From contig JBAYIO010000013.1 in NCBI GenBank assembly GCA_041665605.1, forward strand, positions 1 through 64,000: a stretch of 64,000 nucleotides of DNA. The letters run 5' to 3'. The notes below the pieces were generated by a model. That model was not told the origin of the DNA. It made no database searches and worked only from the letters and a program-made list of their open reading frames with translations. This stretch comes from CAIPAT01 sp041665605. Lineage in GTDB: Bacteria; Verrucomicrobiota; Lentisphaeria; Victivallales; Victivallaceae. Shown here piece after piece: positions 58,797 to 64,000 of the stretch (position 1 is the first letter of the stretch; every line of letters starts with the position of its first letter). The position numbers and the translations under genes were made by a program.

Positions 58797-60935
58797 TCAG
58801 AGGGTCTCGGTTATCTCTATAATCATCCCGTATTTGAATGGGGGAATTGTCAATTCAACTTTTCCTTCAATCGTCTTGTAGCTGAGTTTTTCCTCGCAAG
58901 CCTTTGACTGGTCGAAGAGGTTTATTCCCGCAATCTTGTCCGCTGGTATATTTAACGTAATTTTTACATTTTCAGCGGGTTTGCCATTGTGGTTGAGCAG
59001 AAACAAATATCTTTGACTGGAATTGTTTTTGCAGAGCAGTGAGGTTTCCACCCCGTCGCAACCGGAATATTCAAAAAGTTTTCTCCCCGCAAAACATGAA
59101 TCTATCAACTGTTTGAGAAAATCAACGCCGCCGTTATCCGGGCTTTCCGGCTTTTCGAGCGAGTCCGTGACTTTCCCTTTAAAAAGCGTCAGGTCGGAAG
59201 GCGCGATATAAATGCATTTTCCTTTGCCGAATTGATTCATCAGTACTGCCGGGGAATTATCCGGATAAACAGCGAGCGCGGTGCAGGAGGAAACCGGTTC
59301 CGGCTGCAATGAAAACAACTGCGGCAGTTTTTCCGGGAACTTGACGTCATAACCGCTATATTTCATTTTCATGCATTTTTCCTTCAGCCAGTCCGCCTGC
59401 CGCGTTGCCTGCTGTTTGAACAACTGCGCGGGGTTTCCGTCAAATGACAGTTTTTTCCCGGTCATTTGCGGCAGGAAGCTGTTTTGTACGAACGTGAGCG
59501 AGGTTTGCTGGCCCTTGCTGAAATCTTTAATGCCCATTATCTCCGCCATGCGCGGCAGGTGCAGCGGCTTTCCGTTTTCATCATAGAAAGAAGTTTCGCC
59601 GGTTACAATTACCGTGCCGCCGTCCGCAACGTATTTTTTGAAAGCCTCCGCCTCATAGCTGCTGATGCATTTTACGTCCGGCAGGATAACGACCGGGTAT
59701 TTACGGAGTTTTTCCGGAAGCCCTTTGTCCTCATTGAAAGCCGCTGAGATGATGTCGGCGGGAACATGCAGCCAAGACAGCGCGTAATATGTCCATTCCA
59801 TCTGGAAAGACGCGCCGTAAAGCCCGGTCATTTTGCTCCACGGCCCCCACATATCGTACATTCTGAAAGTGTTTTCTGAAAAGTAGATGCCAGCTTGAGA
59901 CTGTGGCCGGGTATTTTTCCAGTATTTTTCACTTTTCTTTACAAAATCCATGCTTTCGCTTAATTTTTTTCCGTGCTCCGATTCCGGAGTGTAGATTTTG
60001 GGATTCATGACAAATGCGGAGATGCCCGTCGCCCCGTTCATCAGATATTCAAACGTCTGCCTGCTGACGTCATCCGGCTTGAGCGGCAGATACCCTTCAT
60101 AAGGCCATCCTGAATGTTTAACTGCGTCATAAAACTGGATTACGCCCTCGATCCGCCTGCCGTCCGTCGCGTTCCGGAACCATTTTATCATCATTCCCGA
60201 CCAGGGCAGCGGTCTTCTGAACGCCTGGAAATACGGGTCCATCGTCAAGTTGATATCTTCCGGCAGAATGGAATTCAGCAAATTAATATCAAATCCGACT
60301 GAAGAGCCCGATTCATAACCGGCGACGGACAGCGTGACCGTCATGGATTTTTCAGGATAGTTATTTTTGAACCCGGCGGCAATATTTTTGATTTTGTTCC
60401 AGTACAGCGTCTGCCGGAGATACTGGAGATTGCGCCATTCCGCCGCAGTCCCCAGGCTGCGGTTGGCAAAAGGCTGACGGTTGAAGTTTTTAAAATAGAT
60501 TTCCTTGAGCTGCGTGTCTTTTTCTATATCCACGAAAACTTCATGCTTCCAGTCGCCGTAGCCGATCATCGGCTCGTCAATCTCAAATCCGTAAATATTC
60601 TTTAATTCATTTTCCCCTAATTCCGTATTTACCCATTTTTTTACAAAGCTGTCCATTTCCCGCGGACTGGTGTTCCACATATTGTTATAAGGAAGCCAGC
60701 CGCAAATCACTTTGATCCCCGCATCTTTGTAACATGCGGCAAGTCCTTTTTTGACCTCCTTGTAATTCATGTAGACCGAACCTATTTCGTTATCTTTACA
60801 GAATTTTATGCATGTGGGAGAATAGGCGTCAGAGGGCGAAACAAACACTCCTTTGATATCATTCTCCGACATGGCGGCATTGCCCGTTAAATACAATGCG
60901 GCGCCAAAAGCCAATGTGCTGAATATCCTTTTCAT
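58797..60935 (-). CDS. Secreted glycosidase-like protein with C-terminal amidotransferase-like domain
   Basis: 712 aa. The ATG at 60935 shares its A with the stop of the upstream gene (TAATG), and AAAGGTGAG is the ribosome site. A signal peptide covers about 20 residues. IYGFEIDEPMIGYGDW (Glu candidate, about 115) and LTMDPYF lie within a (beta/alpha)8-type domain. VVILPDVKCISSYEAEAFKK and GGTVIVTGETSFYDENG form a class I amidotransferase-like domain at about 415-470. The C-terminal beta-strand region (LLNHNGKPAENVKITLNIP) is a likely sandwich. The family is not identified; a GH42-like plan is suggested. Confidence 0.6.
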   Translation of the reverse strand: MKRIFSTLAFGAALYLTGNAAMSENDIKGVFVSPSDAYSPTCIKFCKDNEIGSVYMNYKEVKKGLAACYKDAGIKVICGWLPYNNMWNTSPREMDSFVKKWVNTELGENELKNIYGFEIDEPMIGYGDWKHEVFVDIEKDTQLKEIYFKNFNRQPFANRSLGTAAEWRNLQYLRQTLYWNKIKNIAAGFKNNYPEKSMTVTLSVAGYESGSSVGFDINLLNSILPEDINLTMDPYFQAFRRPLPWSGMMIKWFRNATDGRRIEGVIQFYDAVKHSGWPYEGYLPLKPDDVSRQTFEYLMNGATGISAFVMNPKIYTPESEHGKKLSESMDFVKKSEKYWKNTRPQSQAGIYFSENTFRMYDMWGPWSKMTGLYGASFQMEWTYYALSWLHVPADIISAAFNEDKGLPEKLRKYPVVILPDVKCISSYEAEAFKKYVADGGTVIVTGETSFYDENGKPLHLPRMAEIMGIKDFSKGQQTSLTFVQNSFLPQMTGKKLSFDGNPAQLFKQQATRQADWLKEKCMKMKYSGYDVKFPEKLPQLFSLQPEPVSSCTALAVYPDNSPAVLMNQFGKGKCIYIAPSDLTLFKGKVTDSLEKPESPDNGGVDFLKQLIDSCFAGRKLFEYSGCDGVETSLLCKNNSSQRYLFLLNHNGKPAENVKITLNIPADKIAGINLFDQSKACEEKLSYKTIEGKVELTIPPFKYGMIIEITETL

Positions 60936-63214
60936 TACTCACCTTTCCCTGTGTTCAAATTGATTTCTTTTGTTAAAGTGCAATAACCGCTGGATTTGAC
61001 TGTCAGTGATAATCTCCCGTCGCCGGACAAGCTGCTTTCAACATTATAGCTGATTCCGCCGCTGTTACTTTTTAAAGTAATGGATTTCTTTTCCCCCGGC
61101 TTCAGTTCAATTTTTTTATTCGAAGTTTCCTCTTTTTTGAGATACGGCCCGACGGCCTCTTTTAATTCATTCAAATACGCCGGCCAGTGAAACGGCTGGT
61201 CCCAGGGACCGAGAATCGGGTTGAGATAGCTCCAGATCAGGATGCCGTCAACATTGCATTTGAACGCTTCAGCAACCGCGATCTTGATATCGCCCGGTTT
61301 CAGCGGCCCCGAGTTATCGCCGGCGTCATACCCCTGAAGCCAGTAATAGCAGGTGATGTTTTTGGCTTTGGCTTTTCCCACGAAACTGTTCGCGATTCCG
61401 GGCGCTCCGACAGTGGTCGGAGAATGGCAGCCCACAGCCCAGTAAATTGCGGTCTGAATTCCGTTTAATTCCTCTAAATTCATTATTCCGTTCCAGAAAT
61501 CCAGCCCGTAGTAAGGCGCGATGTCGGTCAGCGTCGTCACCTGGCAGCAGGTGTCGGGGAAATAATGCCGGAATGCTTTGAAAACATCGCGGATCATTTC
61601 AGTTACGGGCGGGCAGTAAAACGCGCTCATTTTACGCCATCTGTCTTCATCCCTGCTGTTCATATACATCGCCTTGGGGATTCCCTGCGGCCAGACTACC
61701 GGGATCGATTTTTCCTGGGCGGCGGCGCTGAGGGGTTCAGGCATCGTGCAGTTATATTCCTTCGTAAATTTCTGTTTGCAGGAATTGCAGTAGCAGAAAT
61801 TCCCGACAATCCGCCCCGGTTCATTAATGATAATGCCGTCCAGCAGAATATGATTTTTGTCATACGCCTCCATCAGGGAATTCAGGCTGGAGATAAATGC
61901 CTTCCGGACCACGGGATTGTTGAAACAATATTTCTTCGACGCTTTCCCCTGCCAGTTAACTTCATAGATATCCTTGTTGTCGCCAAGGATTGTCTTGTCA
62001 TATTCCAGCGCGCCCAGATTAATCAGCCAGAATACGATGAATCCGCTTTTATGCAGCAGGTCAACTTTATCTTTCACTTTAGCGATCGTTTCAGGATCGC
62101 TTTGAGCCGGCAGCGTGACGGAAACCGTGTTGATATTGCGGGCTTTCAAAGCTTTCGCGGTTTCAGGCGTAATCTGACCGAAACTGACCTGCATTCCGAT
62201 CACCGGCTCCACCCATGCATTAACCGAGAAAGCAGCCTGCCTGCCTTTGGCATATTGAACATTGTCGCAGGACGCCCGGATTATTCCTTTTACAATCTTT
62301 TCCGCATGCGAGGATTCAGGCCCGGAAACCGCATCCGCTTTCGGTTCAGTTATTTTCCGGCCTGCATCCGTTTTGTCCGCTGATGCGCATACCGTGAAGG
62401 GGATTTCATTGCTTTCTTCGGCTCCGGTAGCCGTAACGCTGTTCAGTTTAATCATGCCGCTAAGCGGACTGCCGTTGCCGGCGATTCTGCCGGCGGCAAT
62501 ATACAATAGCGTTTTTCCCTGCCAGACCTTTGTGACCGGTCGGCCTTTCTGCCCGGATACTTCCAGTGTCAGACTGGTTTTGTCCGTATCCATATCCTGG
62601 TCAAACTGTATTTCGACAAGTTCCGGCGGCGCGGTCAGTTTGCCGTCCCTGGTATCGGCCGGATGGCAGGATGAAAAATTCAGGTCGCTGTCGCCCCATC
62701 GCAGACCGTTTGAAACCAGATCCCCCCCGGTATAATGGTCGTCGCGATAGTTCCACAAAATATTGTAACAGGGCAGCGGCGTGGCAAATGCCGTCAGTTC
62801 CGCATAATACGGGGCGTGCGGCACAACGGCGGCGTCAACTTTGAAATACAGCGAACCGTTCAGCCATAAGCCTTGATTTTCCTTTACCAGCGCCAGCGGC
62901 AGATTCGCCCTGGTTTTCTGGTAATCCTGGCCGCATTTCCATAATCTCAGTTCCAGCGCCGCGCTTTCGTCCGGGGTGACCATTTTAAACTTGGCGGGAT
63001 CCTTGACTGCCGCCACCCGGAAAAAACTCAGTTGCGTCTGATCGGGAGTGAAAGTCTGCCCCAGAGTGCCTTCTGCAAAAACCTTCTTACTGTCATTGGA
63101 AACCCAATTACTCTGATCCGGGCAGTGAAAAACGACTTTCTTTACCGGATTAACGCCAAAAGACGCACTGGCGGCAATAAGGGATATTGCAGACAACAAT
63201 AACAATTTCTTCAT
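60935..63214 (-). CDS. Secreted multi-domain glycosidase-like protein
   Basis: 759 aa with a signal peptide (MKKLLLLSAISLIAASASFG). Residues ~25-270 are a beta-rich module (PDQSNW, LGQTFTPDQTQLSFFR, LELRLWKC, PPELVEIQFDQDMD) that is paralogous to the whole visible protein at 63211-64000. A (beta/alpha)8-type domain at about 345-690 includes ILLDGIIINEPGRIVGNFCYCNSCKQ, where Glu is a candidate catalytic residue and the two CxxC-like cysteines recur in related hydrolases. A C-terminal beta-sandwich ends it. Its ATG overlaps the upstream stop (ATGA) and its TAA overlaps the next ATG, so three genes are translationally linked. Confidence 0.65.
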   Translation of the reverse strand: MKKLLLLSAISLIAASASFGVNPVKKVVFHCPDQSNWVSNDSKKVFAEGTLGQTFTPDQTQLSFFRVAAVKDPAKFKMVTPDESAALELRLWKCGQDYQKTRANLPLALVKENQGLWLNGSLYFKVDAAVVPHAPYYAELTAFATPLPCYNILWNYRDDHYTGGDLVSNGLRWGDSDLNFSSCHPADTRDGKLTAPPELVEIQFDQDMDTDKTSLTLEVSGQKGRPVTKVWQGKTLLYIAAGRIAGNGSPLSGMIKLNSVTATGAEESNEIPFTVCASADKTDAGRKITEPKADAVSGPESSHAEKIVKGIIRASCDNVQYAKGRQAAFSVNAWVEPVIGMQVSFGQITPETAKALKARNINTVSVTLPAQSDPETIAKVKDKVDLLHKSGFIVFWLINLGALEYDKTILGDNKDIYEVNWQGKASKKYCFNNPVVRKAFISSLNSLMEAYDKNHILLDGIIINEPGRIVGNFCYCNSCKQKFTKEYNCTMPEPLSAAAQEKSIPVVWPQGIPKAMYMNSRDEDRWRKMSAFYCPPVTEMIRDVFKAFRHYFPDTCCQVTTLTDIAPYYGLDFWNGIMNLEELNGIQTAIYWAVGCHSPTTVGAPGIANSFVGKAKAKNITCYYWLQGYDAGDNSGPLKPGDIKIAVAEAFKCNVDGILIWSYLNPILGPWDQPFHWPAYLNELKEAVGPYLKKEETSNKKIELKPGEKKSITLKSNSGGISYNVESSLSGDGRLSLTVKSSGYCTLTKEINLNTGKGE

Positions 63215-64000
63215 TTTTGAACCTTTTTGTAAGAGAAAGTGAAAACATGGACCTCGCAGACACCGGTATCCGGATCAGTAAAATTCACATAGATTTTATA
63301 TATTGCCTCGTCCGTCGGATAGACCGGAATTTTGCCGTACAGCAGCAGTGTGTTCGCATTCCTCCAGAGTTTATTAATTTTTATTGTTCCGGCGGGCCCG
63401 GCAATAAATGCTTTAACGCTGCTCTTATCGAATTTCTTATTGAAGCATATTTCAACAAGTTCCGGGATATTGGATACAACAATACTGCCGGACTCGAACT
63501 TTAACGGCTGATATGTTTTGAAACGCAATGCGGAACCATTCCAGGCATTTCCGCCTTTATAGAAACTGCCATCCGCATAAGGCGCTCCCCCGTATTGATA
63601 ACTGTAATAGTAACACGGGGCGGGCGTTTCCGGCGCGGACAGTTCGAAATAATATTTCTGTCCAGGCTCAAGCTCCTTATTCACTTCAAAAAACTTGTCG
63701 TGCTCAATGTCAAATGAGCCTTCATCGGAACAGGCGGCAGACGGCGCATCGCTTTTCGCCTTTTCCAAAGATTCCTTGACCGGCCAGAGTTTAAGCGCCA
63801 GCGGCGCCGGGCCTTTATACGGCGTAACCCCTGCGATCTTGACCTCCGGGCGAAAAATATAAATACTCAGAAAACTTATTTTGGCGGCTGAAGGAACAAA
63901 TATCTGGCCGATTGATTCCTTGCTGTTAAGCCATTTCGGGTCATTGGTTTTTTCATTAAATTGATCCGGCACATGAGCCGTGACATCCACTCCTTCTCCC
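63211..64000 (-). CDS. Secreted beta-domain protein, paralogue of the next gene's N-terminus (partial)
   Basis: At least 263 codons to the right edge; the frame stays open and the true start lies outside. An internal GTG at 63990 is probably not the start, since no signal peptide would follow. PDQFNEK, SIGQIFVPSAAKISFLSI, LALKLWPV, YYFELSAPETPAPCYYYSYQY and PELVEICFNKKFDKSS align in order with residues ~25-270 of the next protein. It ends after this module and lacks a glycosidase domain. It may bind substrate alongside its neighbour. It overlaps the next ATG by 4 nt (ATGA). Confidence 0.7.
   Translation of the reverse strand, partial: GEGVDVTAHVPDQFNEKTNDPKWLNSKESIGQIFVPSAAKISFLSIYIFRPEVKIAGVTPYKGPAPLALKLWPVKESLEKAKSDAPSAACSDEGSFDIEHDKFFEVNKELEPGQKYYFELSAPETPAPCYYYSYQYGGAPYADGSFYKGGNAWNGSALRFKTYQPLKFESGSIVVSNIPELVEICFNKKFDKSSVKAFIAGPAGTIKINKLWRNANTLLLYGKIPVYPTDEAIYKIYVNFTDPDTGVCEVHVFTFSYKKVQK

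Noticed and set aside
1..64000. tRNA, rRNA or CRISPR array
   Set aside because: All gaps over 75 nt were scanned by eye for T-arm sequence (GGTTCGAATCC-like) and for regularly spaced repeats; none was seen. A tRNAscan-SE or CRISPR finder run would settle it.

Overview
The window reads as one chromosomal segment of a Gram-negative anaerobe, most likely a Lentisphaerota (Victivallis-type) bacterium. This is inferred from gene content, not from a marker tree. The pointers are: three pseudopilins of the H-X9-DG type found in Planctomycetes/Lentisphaerae, beside secreted glycosidases and LacI/GntR regulators; an NAD(P)-linked [FeFe] hydrogenase; LL-diaminopimelate aminotransferase; a URO-D-family protein; and RND efflux with lipoproteins and signal peptides. 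By eye the base composition is near 50% GC and uniform. I found no rRNA, tRNA or CRISPR array.

Layout. 1-198 is the start of a phage terminase large subunit running off the left edge, and a broken second copy lies at 5331-5486. Between them, after a hairpin-rich stretch (359-506), is a three-gene membrane operon: zinc-ribbon/beta-propeller, zinc-ribbon/TPR, and rhomboid protease (992-5219). 5565-11390 holds a URO-D-family protein coupled to a TrmB regulator behind a promoter with a perfect 20-bp palindrome, then LacI and two Gfo/Idh/MocA dehydrogenases. 11598-16833 holds glmM, a left-handed beta-helix acyltransferase, a phosphoglycerate-mutase-like enzyme and a GT39-like membrane protein. 16830-27853 is mostly housekeeping: a HemW-like protein, Hsp33, a NifU domain, dapL, pdxB, thiI, tadA and some unknowns. 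27892-33441 is a hydrogenase operon hydC-hydB-hydA whose HydB is fused to a GltD-like flavoprotein. 34128-42896 holds comM, a GT2, NamZ (DUF1343), rpsD and an RND pump with its adaptor.

43223-64000 is a single-strand saccharolytic region made of three cassettes. Each has a secreted glycosidase-like protein, one H-X9-DG pseudopilin and accessory hydrolases. Two of them begin with their own regulator (LacI at 47582-48643; GntR/LacI-sensor at 53645-54748), and in both the regulator gene has a strong promoter overlapped by palindromic operators. The third cassette adds a GPH-type sugar transporter, and its regulator, if any, lies beyond the right edge. All three pseudopilins lack the usual glycine before the FTLIEL cleavage site.

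Best candidates for something undescribed are the regulator-pseudopilin-glycosidase cassettes, the zinc-ribbon/propeller/TPR/rhomboid operon, the HydB-GltD fusion, and the URO-D/TrmB unit with its palindrome. All functions are read from sequence patterns alone; no database search was possible.
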